Part shown: positions 14,448 through 22,900 of the stretch, piece after piece
Layout: each line of letters begins with the position of its first letter
Position numbering within the stretch: position 1 is the stretch's first letter
Assembly: GCA_002343505.1 (NCBI GenBank)
Contig: DDQZ01000029.1
Coordinates: 19,795 to 50,529 of the forward strand
Length of the DNA: 30,735 nt
Source: Verrucomicrobiaceae bacterium UBA2429
GTDB taxonomy: Bacteria; Verrucomicrobiota; Verrucomicrobiia; Verrucomicrobiales; Verrucomicrobiaceae
Reading direction: 5' to 3'
The notes under the pieces: model-generated
The model's input: only the letters and a program-made list of their open reading frames with translations
Database searches by the model: none
What the model was told of the DNA's origin: nothing
Position numbers and translations under genes: made by a program

Positions 14448-14473
14448 CATGATTCATACTTCCATGAATCATG
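14448..14473 (+). promoter_or_regulatory. Perfect 10-bp inverted repeat covering the hybrid kinase start codon
   Basis: CATGATTCAT (14448-14457) and ATGAATCATG (14464-14473) are exact reverse complements with a 6-nt loop ACTTCC. The last three bases are the ATG start codon of the hybrid protein. In RNA the hairpin would hide the start codon and the place where a ribosome binding site should be. In DNA it is a candidate operator. No other ribosome binding site is visible. Confidence 0.6.
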
Positions 14474-16786
14474 AACGGCTTTGACCGCATACGCATCCTC
14501 ATTGTCGAAAACGAGGGTCTTGTCGGCTGCGACATGGCTGGCTGCCTCAACGACTGGGGATGCCGGGTCGTTGGCACTTGCGCCTCTGGCGAGGAGGCAC
14601 TGCGCCTGAACCGTGATCTGCGCCCGGACTTGGTGCTGATGGATGTGCATCTCGACGGCCCGATGGACGGCATCGAGACAGCGAGGCGTCTTCGTGAGCA
14701 GGGACCGGTGGCGGTCGTCTATGCCACCGCCTGCGCGGACCTGGACACTGTGAACCGGGCGCGCGACACCGACCCCTACGGCTATTTGCTCAAACCCTTC
14801 AATCACGACGATCTGCGCCTGACGGTTGATGTGGCGGTGACGCGGCTGCAAAAAGAGCGCGAGCGCCATCAGCGCGAGCAGCGCTGTTTCGAGGCCTTCC
14901 AAAGCCTGGCGGACGGCGTCATCGCCGCAGATCTCGCGGGCGTCATCACCTTCATGAACGAGGCCGCCGCGCGGGTCACCGGCTGGGAGCGCTCCCACGC
15001 TGTGAGCCGCTCCCTGCACGAGGTGTTCCGCATTTACCAGGCCAGCGGAGAACCCGCCATGGTCGAACTGACCGGCGGCGCCGCCAATGCCGAGCGCACC
15101 GTCTGGCTGACCACTCGCGACGGCAGCCGCGTGCCCATCCAGGACCGCTCCGCCCCCTTGCGTGACGAGGCCGGGCAGCTCACCGGAGTGGTCATTCTCT
15201 TCCGCTCCCTGCCCGCCGCTGAGGCGGAAAAATCCGCCGCCGCACACGCTGCCGCGCCTGATGCCACCGCACAGGCGCCGCTGGTGGACGTGGTCGAGAG
15301 CATCTCGGACCCGCTCATCGCCCTGGACGGGCGCTGGCGGCTCATCTATGCCAACGCCAGCGCGCAACGGCTCTTCGAGCGCGGACCGGACAAGCTCATT
15401 GGCGTCAATTTCTGGGACTTGCTGCCTGTGGCCACCCGCGAGGCGCACCACGAGGCGCTGGCGCACGCCCTGCTGCACCGGGAAAGCGTGAGCCGGGAGG
15501 TCTATTTCGAGGAAAAACAAACCTGGCTGGAGCTGCGCGGGCACCCCTTTGCCGAGGGCCTGCTCGTGCTCATGCAGGACATCACCACCCGGCGCGAGGA
15601 GGCCGACCGCCGCCACCGCCTGGACAGGCTGGAGTCCCTTGGCCTGCTGGCGCGCGGCTTCGCACACGAGTTCAACAACCTCCTCACCGTGCTGCTGGGA
15701 AATCTTTCCCTGGCCGAAATGCGCCTGCGCAATGTCATCCAGCTGCCCGAACTGCACACGGCCAAACAGGCCACGCTCCAGGCGCAGGGTCTGGTGCAGC
15801 AGCTTCTCACCTTCGCACGCGGCGGCGCGCCCATCAAAAGGCCCGTGCAGATGGCCGATCTCATCGAGCAGTTTTTCATGCATCACACGCGTGCCACCGG
15901 CATCGAGTACCGTCTCGACATCCACCCCCGGCTTCCCACGATGGCTGTGGACCCCGCGCAGATTCGCCGCCTGATTGGCAACCTGGTCCGCAACGCCGAG
16001 CAGGCCCAGCCGGAGGGCGGAGTCATCACCGTGCGCTGCCATCCCATGGACCCACGCGAAATGTTCCCGCACGAAATCCTGAGCGACGCGCCAGTGCAGG
16101 CACCGGGCGGGGTGGTCGTCGAGGTCCATGACCAGGGCGCTGGCATCCCCTCCGAGGTGCTGCCGCATGTTTTTGAGCCTTACTTCAGCACGCGCAAATC
16201 CGAGAATGCCACCGGACTCGGCCTCACCGTCTGCGAATCCATCGCCAAAGCGCATGGCGGCTCCCTCTCCGTCAGCAGCGAGCCTGGAAAGGGTGCCAAA
16301 GTGCGGCTTTATCTTCCCCTAGACGACGAGGGTGACGAGACGGGCTCGCTCGGCATTGGCGGCCAGCTTTTCGACTCGGCCCCGCAGACCGCCACGCAGC
16401 GCATCCTCGTGCTTGAGGACGACCCGCTCGTGCGCAGCCTCATCGTGCGCAACCTGGGCGGCCAGGGCTACGAGGTGGCCGAAAGCGTCGAGGGCGGAGA
16501 AACTGTCAGGCTTTACCAGGAGGCGGCGCAGGCTGGACGCCCTTACGATCTCGTCATCCTCGACCTCTCCATCCCCAACGGCATGGGCGGTGTGCGCGCG
16601 ATGGAAAAACTCCGCCAGCTCGACCCGGGCGTGCTTGCCATCGTCTCCAGCGGCTACAGTGACGACCCCGTCATGGCCCGTCCGGCAGCCTATGGCTTCG
16701 CCGCCGTGCTGCCAAAACCATACGAGCCTGCGGACATGCTTCGCCTGGTCAAAACCGTCCTCGCCCAGCGCGCCGTGGGCAAATGA
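14471..16786 (+). CDS. Hybrid histidine kinase with receiver domains at both ends (REC-PAS-PAS-HisKA-HATPase-REC)
   Basis: A 771-residue cytoplasmic protein. The N-terminal receiver (about 6-125) has ILIVENEG, phosphoacceptor D58 in VLMDVHLDG and the LLKPF lysine. Two PAS domains follow (about 138-250 and 275-375), then HisKA with LARGFAHEFNNLLTVLLGN (H399), HATPase_c (about 490-615: NLVRNAEQAQPEGG, VHDQGAGIP, FEPYFSTRKSENATGLGL), and a C-terminal receiver (about 640-765) with ILVLEDDPLVR, D698 in VILDLSIPNG and the KPYEP lysine. No DNA-binding, cyclase or chemotaxis output domain is present. The first receiver resembles those paired with HisKA_2 kinases, so the upstream kinase may feed D58; this is inference. 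The ATG at 14471 lies inside a perfect inverted repeat. There is no clear terminator after the gene. Confidence 0.93.
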   Translation: MNGFDRIRILIVENEGLVGCDMAGCLNDWGCRVVGTCASGEEALRLNRDLRPDLVLMDVHLDGPMDGIETARRLREQGPVAVVYATACADLDTVNRARDTDPYGYLLKPFNHDDLRLTVDVAVTRLQKERERHQREQRCFEAFQSLADGVIAADLAGVITFMNEAAARVTGWERSHAVSRSLHEVFRIYQASGEPAMVELTGGAANAERTVWLTTRDGSRVPIQDRSAPLRDEAGQLTGVVILFRSLPAAEAEKSAAAHAAAPDATAQAPLVDVVESISDPLIALDGRWRLIYANASAQRLFERGPDKLIGVNFWDLLPVATREAHHEALAHALLHRESVSREVYFEEKQTWLELRGHPFAEGLLVLMQDITTRREEADRRHRLDRLESLGLLARGFAHEFNNLLTVLLGNLSLAEMRLRNVIQLPELHTAKQATLQAQGLVQQLLTFARGGAPIKRPVQMADLIEQFFMHHTRATGIEYRLDIHPRLPTMAVDPAQIRRLIGNLVRNAEQAQPEGGVITVRCHPMDPREMFPHEILSDAPVQAPGGVVVEVHDQGAGIPSEVLPHVFEPYFSTRKSENATGLGLTVCESIAKAHGGSLSVSSEPGKGAKVRLYLPLDDEGDETGSLGIGGQLFDSAPQTATQRILVLEDDPLVRSLIVRNLGGQGYEVAESVEGGETVRLYQEAAQAGRPYDLVILDLSIPNGMGGVRAMEKLRQLDPGVLAIVSSGYSDDPVMARPAAYGFAAVLPKPYEPADMLRLVKTVLAQRAVGK

Positions 16787-16816
16787 GGTCGGGCGTGAAA
16801 AAGACGGTTCCGGCGG

Positions 16817-16844
16817 TTGACGCACGGGCATCAGGCGTTACTCT
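16817..16844 (+). promoter_or_regulatory. Candidate promoter for rpmB
   Basis: TTGACG (16817-16822), 16 nt, TACTCT (16839-16844), about 32 nt upstream of the rpmB ATG. The -35 is one base from consensus and the -10 is weaker. The position suits a separate transcript for this ribosomal protein gene. Confidence 0.45.
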
Positions 16845-16876
16845 GGCGGCCCTCAAATTTCAACGAACCTTTCATT

Positions 16877-17140
16877 ATGGCCAAAGTCTGTCAAATCACC
16901 GGAGTCGGCGTCACGCGCGGCCACCACATTCATCGCAGCGGTAAAGCGAAGAAGGAGGGCGGCATCGGCAAGCACATCACCAAGCGGGTGAAGCGCGTCA
17001 TTTACCCGAATCTGCGCCAAAAGCGCATCTGGGTGCCCGAACTCGGGAAATATGTCACCGTAAAACTCACCGCGCGCGCCTTGAAAACGCTGAACAAGAA
17101 CGGCGCTCTGAAGACACTCAAGGCCGCCGGCCTCGTCTAA
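16877..17140 (+). CDS. rpmB: 50S ribosomal protein bL28
   Basis: An 87-residue basic ribosomal protein of the large subunit. It starts MAKVCQITGVGVTRGHHIHRSGKAKKEGGIGKHITKRVKRVIYPNLRQKRIWVPELGKYVTVKLTARALKTLNKNGALKTLKAAGLV. The C..TG...G....HS.-like N-terminus, the P-N-L-(R/Q)-K-(R/K)-R-I/V-W motif and the final TLNKNGALKTLKAAG are typical. Only one Cys is present, so it is a form without the zinc-binding cysteine set. The ATG at 16877 is chosen; an in-frame upstream extension has no family match. It is a single gene with its own candidate promoter and a strong terminator. rpmG is not adjacent. Confidence 0.97.
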   Translation: MAKVCQITGVGVTRGHHIHRSGKAKKEGGIGKHITKRVKRVIYPNLRQKRIWVPELGKYVTVKLTARALKTLNKNGALKTLKAAGLV

Positions 17141-17167
17141 AATTCCCAATAGTTGATGGTGTTCGGA

Positions 17168-17193
17168 GGCAGGCCGCAGGGCCTGCCTTTTTT
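17168..17193 (+). terminator. Rho-independent terminator after rpmB
   Basis: GGCAGGCC (17168-17175) pairs perfectly with GGCCTGCC (17180-17187) around a 4-nt loop, followed by six T (17188-17193). It lies 28 nt after the rpmB stop and ends just before the stop of the convergent permease gene. Confidence 0.9.
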
Positions 17194-17195
17194 CG

Positions 17196-17957
17196 TCAGC
17201 CAGCCGTCCATTGGTCCTGAAGCAGCCTCGCCACCATGGCCAGCACGACGAGGATGAAAACCACGCGGATGAATGGCGCGCCGTGCCGGATGACCATCCC
17301 GGAGCCGAGACGCGCGCCGATGAGCTGCCCGGCGATCATCACCGCCGCCACATCATAGCGGATGCGCATGGCGATGACGAAGACCAGCAGGGAGGCGATG
17401 TTGCTGGCCAGGTTCACCACCTTGGTGTAGGCCGTGGCGCGCGTCAGTTCCAGACCGAGCAATGACAGGCATGCCACCGTCCAAAAGGTTCCGGTGCCCG
17501 GACCGAAAAAGCCGTCATAAAAACCGATCAGCGCGCCGATCAGACACGCGAACGGCAGCGGCTCCATCCGCGCGCGCGCCGGCCTGCTGCCCAGCCTCGG
17601 ACTGAGCAGGGTGTAAATGGCGATGCCCAGCAGCAGCCAGGGCACAATCTGTTTGAGCGCCTCATTGCTCACCCGCGTCACCACCCAGGTGCCCAGAAGT
17701 GCGAAAGTGAAGGTGACAGCAATGCCGGCCCGCATTTGCCTCCAATCCACCAAGCCCGCGCGGGAGTAGCGCACCACCGCAAGCAGCGTGCCCCAGGTGC
17801 TTTGCATCTTGTTGGTTCCCAAAGCCATCTGCGGGGGCAGTCCCGCCCACAAAAGCGCGGGCACGGAGATCAGGCCGCCGCCGCCGGCGATGGCGTCAAT
17901 GAAGCCCGCCGAAAGGCCGGCCAGGAACAACAAAACCGCCGTGGTCAGGGTCATCAT
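17196..17957 (-). CDS. TSUP family (TauE/SafE-like) membrane permease
   Basis: A 253-residue inner-membrane protein with about eight hydrophobic segments in two halves. Seen: the N-terminal LAGLSAGFIDAIAGGGGLISVPALLWAGLPPQMALGTNKMQSTWGT, whose GF.DA..GGGGL..VP.L...G..P..ALGTNK pattern is the hallmark of the TSUP (DUF81) family. The second half repeats it as IGFYDGFFGPGTGTFW...A.TKVVNLASN. Members export or import sulfite, sulfonates or other small organic anions; the substrate here is unknown. The start is taken as the first ATG (17957); a further ATG lies at 17954 and a TTG at 17963. It lies 7 nt after the stop of the upstream membrane protein gene, so the two are probably cotranscribed, and it converges on rpmB. 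Confidence 0.92.
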   Translation of the reverse strand: MMTLTTAVLLFLAGLSAGFIDAIAGGGGLISVPALLWAGLPPQMALGTNKMQSTWGTLLAVVRYSRAGLVDWRQMRAGIAVTFTFALLGTWVVTRVSNEALKQIVPWLLLGIAIYTLLSPRLGSRPARARMEPLPFACLIGALIGFYDGFFGPGTGTFWTVACLSLLGLELTRATAYTKVVNLASNIASLLVFVIAMRIRYDVAAVMIAGQLIGARLGSGMVIRHGAPFIRVVFILVVLAMVARLLQDQWTAG

Positions 17958-17964
17958 GGGCAAA

Positions 17965-18729
17965 TCAGGATGTCCCGGCCGCCGGCAGCCTGCGTGTGAT
18001 GCGGAACTGTGTCAGGGCATAAAGCAGGATAAAAAGGGCCAGGTAGCATTCCTTCATCTCGCCAATGTCCTCGCCAAGAAAGGGAGGCAGGCAGTCCACT
18101 TTGCCAAACTGATGCGCGATGCTGTTCGGCAGGCGGATGGTGGCGGACAGCAGAGCGGTCAAAGCGCCGCCAAGCGACGGCCAAACCCAGAACCAGAGCG
18201 TTCCCGGTGTGAAATCCGCTTTTTTCCGGCGCAAATGCAGCGGCACTAGGATGCCGCCGATGATGGTCGCCAGAGACAAGCCCTCGCGAGCCACCTTGGT
18301 GAAGAAATACTCCACGCCGCCCTTGATGTTGTGCAGATTGGTCTCGCCCTGGCGGTTCATCTCCTTCCATTCCTCGGGAGTCACCCATTTGAAGTAATGC
18401 TGGCCCCAACTGATCTCCTCGCCAAGAAAAACGAACGCTCCAGCAGCCAGCAGCAACAGCCAGGCACGGTGGACGAGACCGTCGGCGCGGCGCAGGGAGC
18501 GCAGTGACAGCACGATGGCCGCGGCGAGAAATGCCACCGTCAGATTCTCAATCAAACCGTACTCGCGATACAAGTCCTTCTCCCAATTCAGAGCAGGCAC
18601 CGCCAGGATGAAGGGATAGACCAGGATGAACAAGGGCATCCAGAGGTTCAGCCAGTGCGGTAGCCGCTGGCGGTAGGAAGGGATAGTGTCCATGATCTCG
18701 GAGGGTGAATGCACGAAACTTTCGCGCAT
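17965..18729 (-). CDS. Integral membrane protein with GEEISWGQ motif (unknown function)
   Basis: A 254-residue protein with about six hydrophobic segments (about 28-48, 60-80, 88-105, 150-168, 183-203, 225-243). Between segments 3 and 4 is FLGEEISWGQHYFKWVTPEEWKEMNRQGETNLHN, an acidic and aromatic stretch with the GEEISWGQ...P......N.Q.ETNLHN pattern I recall from conserved bacterial membrane proteins of unknown function. The conserved charged residues in or near the membrane suggest an active or binding site, but I cannot name one. The ATG at 18729 is used; an internal ATG at 18693 (MDTIPSYRQRLPHW) is a plausible alternative. It is divergent from the YhaM-like gene with about 40 bp between starts, and directly upstream of the TSUP permease. 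Confidence 0.8.
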   Translation of the reverse strand: MRESFVHSPSEIMDTIPSYRQRLPHWLNLWMPLFILVYPFILAVPALNWEKDLYREYGLIENLTVAFLAAAIVLSLRSLRRADGLVHRAWLLLLAAGAFVFLGEEISWGQHYFKWVTPEEWKEMNRQGETNLHNIKGGVEYFFTKVAREGLSLATIIGGILVPLHLRRKKADFTPGTLWFWVWPSLGGALTALLSATIRLPNSIAHQFGKVDCLPPFLGEDIGEMKECYLALFILLYALTQFRITRRLPAAGTS

Positions 18730-18769
18730 TCCAGGTTGTGAAACCCCAGTAGATCATCCGGGCGAGCGC

Positions 18770-19912
18770 ATGTCAACGCGCGCGCCTTTCTCTCTTGCCA
18801 GCCTCCGCCTCGACCGCTTGACTGCCCGCATGGATGAGCATGATTTCGAACTGCTGACGCTTGCGCAGCTCCGCCAAAACGCCGGACACGCGCCGCTGCC
18901 ATGCCGGGTACACGCGCAAGTGGACCTGCATCAGGAAAAAAAGACCAGCACCGGCAGCCCCTATTTTGAGATCAAGCTGGCCGACGCAGGAGGCTCGCTC
19001 GTCTGGCGTGTGTTCGACAACAATCCTGTCCTGGCCGAGGCGCGCGAACTGCGGCGCGGGCAGTTCATCCAGCTTTCGGGGAACTGGGTGGATGGCGGCA
19101 AATATGGTCCCGAGCCGCGCCATCCCAGGCTGCGCCCCCTGACCGATGATGAAGCCCAGGATTTGCTCAAAGGCGACGCAGGGCTGGCGGAGAGGCAGCG
19201 GCAGGACTACGCGGAAATCGAGGCATTCATGGACTCGCTGGCCGATCCGCGCCTGCGCGGCCTGGCCCGCCTGTTCCTGGAAAAACACGGCGCGCGCTTC
19301 CGCCGCACCGCCGCCGCGCGGGAGAACCACCACGCGCGCCGTGGCGGCCTGGTGGAGCATGTGGCGCAGATGATGCGCGCGGCCGCTGCAATCGCGGGGG
19401 TTTATCCCATGCTGAACCGCGACCTGCTGCTCGCCGGCGTGCTTTTTCACGACTGCGGCAAGCTGTGGGAAAACTGCTACCCGGAGAGCGGCTTCGCCAT
19501 GCCCTACCATCTCCACGGCGAGATGATCGGCCACATCCCTCTGGGCATGGAGCTGGTAAACAAGCTGTGGCGCGAGCTGATGGACCTCCCCGAAGCCGCA
19601 GAGTGGGCAGCGCTGGAGCCCGCCAGCGATCTGGCGCGCCTGCATTTGCTCCATCTCATCGCCGCGCATCATGGCGAACTGCAATACGGGTCGCCCGTGC
19701 TGCCAAAGACCCCCGAGGCCGTGGCGCTGCATTATGTGGACAATCTGGACGCCAAGCTGGAGATGCTGCGCCGCGGCTATGAAACCAGCGCCGAGATCGG
19801 ACCCGGCATCCTGGAGCGCTTCCGCCCCTGGGCCACGCACATCCTGGAGCCGCTGGCCGCGCACACACCTCCCGCTCCAGCGCCTTCCGAAGATGCGCGG
19901 GAAACGGCCTGA
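18770..19912 (+). CDS. YhaM-like 3'-5' exoribonuclease: OB-fold plus HD domain
   Basis: A 380-residue cytoplasmic protein. An OB-fold-like region (about 30-120, PCRVHAQVDLHQEKKTSTGSPYFEIKLADAGGSLVWRVFDNN) is followed by an HD phosphohydrolase domain. Metal and catalytic residues are seen in order: ENHHARRGGLVEHV (H187/H188, H197), LLAGVLFHDCGK (H227, D228), GEMIGHIPLG (H255), LIAAHHGELQYGSPVLPKTPEAVALHYVDNLDAKLE (H300, H301, D324). The HHGELQYGSPVLP.TPEA..LHYVDNLDAKL motif matches Bacillus YhaM/CBF1-type nucleases closely. It probably trims RNA (and perhaps single-stranded DNA) from the 3' end. The start is uncertain: ATG at 18770 or 18830 (MDEHDFELLTL); a GTG at 18686 would run into the divergent gene. 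The C-terminal 20 residues are Pro/Ala-rich. It ends 3 nt from the stop of the convergent giant gene, with no terminator visible. Confidence 0.88.
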   Translation: MSTRAPFSLASLRLDRLTARMDEHDFELLTLAQLRQNAGHAPLPCRVHAQVDLHQEKKTSTGSPYFEIKLADAGGSLVWRVFDNNPVLAEARELRRGQFIQLSGNWVDGGKYGPEPRHPRLRPLTDDEAQDLLKGDAGLAERQRQDYAEIEAFMDSLADPRLRGLARLFLEKHGARFRRTAAARENHHARRGGLVEHVAQMMRAAAAIAGVYPMLNRDLLLAGVLFHDCGKLWENCYPESGFAMPYHLHGEMIGHIPLGMELVNKLWRELMDLPEAAEWAALEPASDLARLHLLHLIAAHHGELQYGSPVLPKTPEAVALHYVDNLDAKLEMLRRGYETSAEIGPGILERFRPWATHILEPLAAHTPPAPAPSEDARETA

Positions 19913-19915
19913 TGC

Positions 19916-22900
19916 TCAGGGAGTCGTCACCCCCGGCACTTCCTCGAAGATGACCTCGCCCGACAAGAACGGGGAAGTCTTCACCGTCGTGCCTTCCAGG
20001 ATGGAAGGCAGTTGCTGCAGGATGAACCAGCCGTAGCCGCGGAGTTCGCCGCTGACCGGCACCATGACACCCTGGAAAGAAACCGGGCGCTTCATGACGG
20101 CTGGAGGTGACACCGGGTTGGAGTCTTCAAGCGCAAATTTGCCGCTGAACAAGCCGCTGGCAGCCGTGATCTTGAGTGTGGTGCCCGCTAAATTATCCGC
20201 CTTCAGCGGCGGAATGAGCTTGCCCTTCGCATCCACATCCAGGGTGATGCCCGGCTCGCGCGAGGCCGGCAGTCCGGCGTGATCAAAGACCAGCCGCACC
20301 CTGCCCGGACCGGCCAGGCCCAGCGGCAGCGCTGGCGCTTGATACCGTCCGCCCAGAACAGCCAAATCCACCGGTCCGAATCCTGCCGCGTAAAGGCGCG
20401 GTTTGGACATCGCGGGCCGCACCCAGCTTAGCGATCCGCTGAGCAGATTGTCTGCAGGATCATCGGCTAGCGCTCCCTCCTCAATGAGCATCTCCCCGTT
20501 GAGCGATCCTTGCGGTGTGTTTTTATAGAGAGCTTGGTGGAAGACCAGCTTTCCGTCCGGACCAAGCAAGGCCGAGCCTGTGATTTTCTCCTTGTCCGCC
20601 GTCATGCCGGTGTAGGTCACGACGCCGGTGGCCGACACCTGCGCCGTGCCATAGCTGTAGCCGCGCGGCACGTCAGGAATGCTGGACGGCATCTCAAGGA
20701 CAAAATTGTGCGGGCCGGCGAACTTGTCCGCGCGGTTGGCGGCGAGGCTCCACACATTGCGCCAGCCCGTGAAGTCCAGCGTCTGCGCGCCATCGCTGAT
20801 CGTGCCCGCCTTCACGAGGTTGTCCTCAATGGAAAACCCCACCACAAGCGGCGGCGGCGCCACCGGCTTGCCTGGACGCGCGATGCGCAGCTCCTCCACT
20901 TTTGGCAGCGCCACGCCATTCACATCCACCTCCAGGACGCCGGTGAATTTCAGCGCCGTGCCTCCAAGGAAAAGCACTCCGGACAAGGAACCCGTGGGCG
21001 TGACTGTGAAGTCCAGCCTGCCGCCGAGGCCGCCATTGATGGCCGCGTGACGCTCCAGCCGCGCCGTGTAAGAGCCGGCGAGACCGGGCGGCATCTGGGC
21101 CACACTGAGCCGCACCTTGCGGACACCTTTGCCGCCGTTGTTGGCCGCTGTCAGAGTCACTTCATACGGCTTGCCGTTTTTGTCCGGGGCTTGCGGCCTG
21201 CCGCTGATGATGCCGGTGACCGCATCCAGCTTCAAGCCGGACGGCAGACCTGCGGCGGTCCACTTGATGGGCGCTTTGCGCACTTCGGGATCCACCGGCA
21301 CTTCATAGGTGTAAGTGCCGCCCACGGTGGCCGGCGGCAGCAGCTCGTTTTCCAGCAAGCCGATCAGCGGAGCGGTGTCCACCACCTTGAGCACCACCGG
21401 ACCAGCGTCCATGAACAAATCACCGCCCGCCGTGGCGGCCCGCGAGTTGCTGACTCGGCAGATGTACACGCCCGAGTCGTCCAGCTCGACTTTCGAAAGG
21501 GTCAGCTTCCGGTCAAAGCGGGTGCTCGCCCGGGAGAAGGGAAATGCTCCGTCCACCTTCCGCCACTCGAAGCCGAGGGCATTGCCGCCGGCTTCCGCCA
21601 AAAGTACGGCTTTGCCACCCAGCGGCACCACCACGGTGCGCACGCGGGTGTCCACCACCACGAGGTGGGAGGCCTGGCCGCGGATGTTTTTGGTGATCTT
21701 GTTGCTGGCCACCAGGCGGTACTCGCCGCCGTCCTGCACTCTGGCGGCGGAAATTAAAAGATGGGGCTGGCCGGCGCCGGGCACTTTTTTGCCGTTGAGC
21801 TGCCACTCCAGTGACAGCGGCGCGCTGCCGGACACCTGGCCTTCAAAGGGGCCCGCCAACTGCCCGGCCTGCACGATCTGGTTGTTCGAGTCACTGCTGA
21901 CATCCGGCGCCGTGTCGTCATCCACGAGGGTGAAAGTGTGGCGGAACGGCGCCTGCAGCAGCGCCTCACCCTGCGGGAAGCCGAGATCCAGGATCACAGT
22001 CTCGTCGCCGATCTCGGTGATTTTGTCCTGCTTGGGCGTGATGGAAAACGTCTTCGTCGTCTCGCCAGGGGCGAAGACCAGCGGAGAGACTGAAGGCGTG
22101 ATCTCGTAGTCACCGATAATGCCCGGAGTCGCCGTGCCGCTGATGGTGAAGGGCACTGCCACCGCCTCGGCCTTGGCGGGCGTCATTTCCACAGTCACCA
22201 GTACGGGCGTGGTGGCGAACTCGAAAGCATGGCTGGAATCCGTGGTGAAGCGCACACGCGCAAAGTCCGACGCTCCCGGGTCGAGCACCGCCACCGAGGC
22301 CAGGGCTGTCTCCCCCAGAAAGGCGCCGCCTGAGGGCACGCCAAGCTGGACGGTGAAAAACTCCACCGGTTCTGGTATGGCGTCCTCGGAGACTTGAACG
22401 GTGATGAACTTTGATGTCGTGTCACCATCCACCCAGTCCAGTGTTCCCGACACGGGCGTGAAGTCACCGGTCCCTGCTGTTCCGGGAAGCGTCGCGTAAT
22501 TCACCGAGACAGCCCCCAGGCTGCCGCCCACGCGCGCCACCTCAATCTGCACACCGCCGCCTTCATTGGCCTGATGGTTGCCGGCGGAGAACTGGATCAC
22601 TCCCGCGCGGCCGAGCTGCCCGCTGAAAAGACGCCAGATGGAGTCCGTTCCAGCCGCCTCGGTGGCCAGGAGAATGCGCCCGTCCGGCTGCTGGATCACA
22701 TGGTTGCCAAAATTGGCCGCGCCGAGCGGCACGGCGGCGTCGAAGCCGTTGTCAAAAGCGCCGGTGGGCAGCAGCCGCGCCAGTTGATGCCGGATGACTC
22801 CGGCCACCTGGGAAAACTCGCCCGCCAGAAGGATGCGCCCGTCGCCCTGCACGGCCACGCTGCGCACGGGGTTGTTGGGGCCGTTGACACCCATCGCGGA

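Noticed and set aside
14444..16255. Open frame of 603 codons on the minus strand opposite the hybrid kinase
   Set aside because: Same antisense effect. The plus strand has complete receiver, PAS, kinase and ATPase motifs.
18773..19864. Open frame of 363 codons on the minus strand opposite the YhaM-like gene
   Set aside because: No family features, and it is fully inside a well-supported HD-domain gene.
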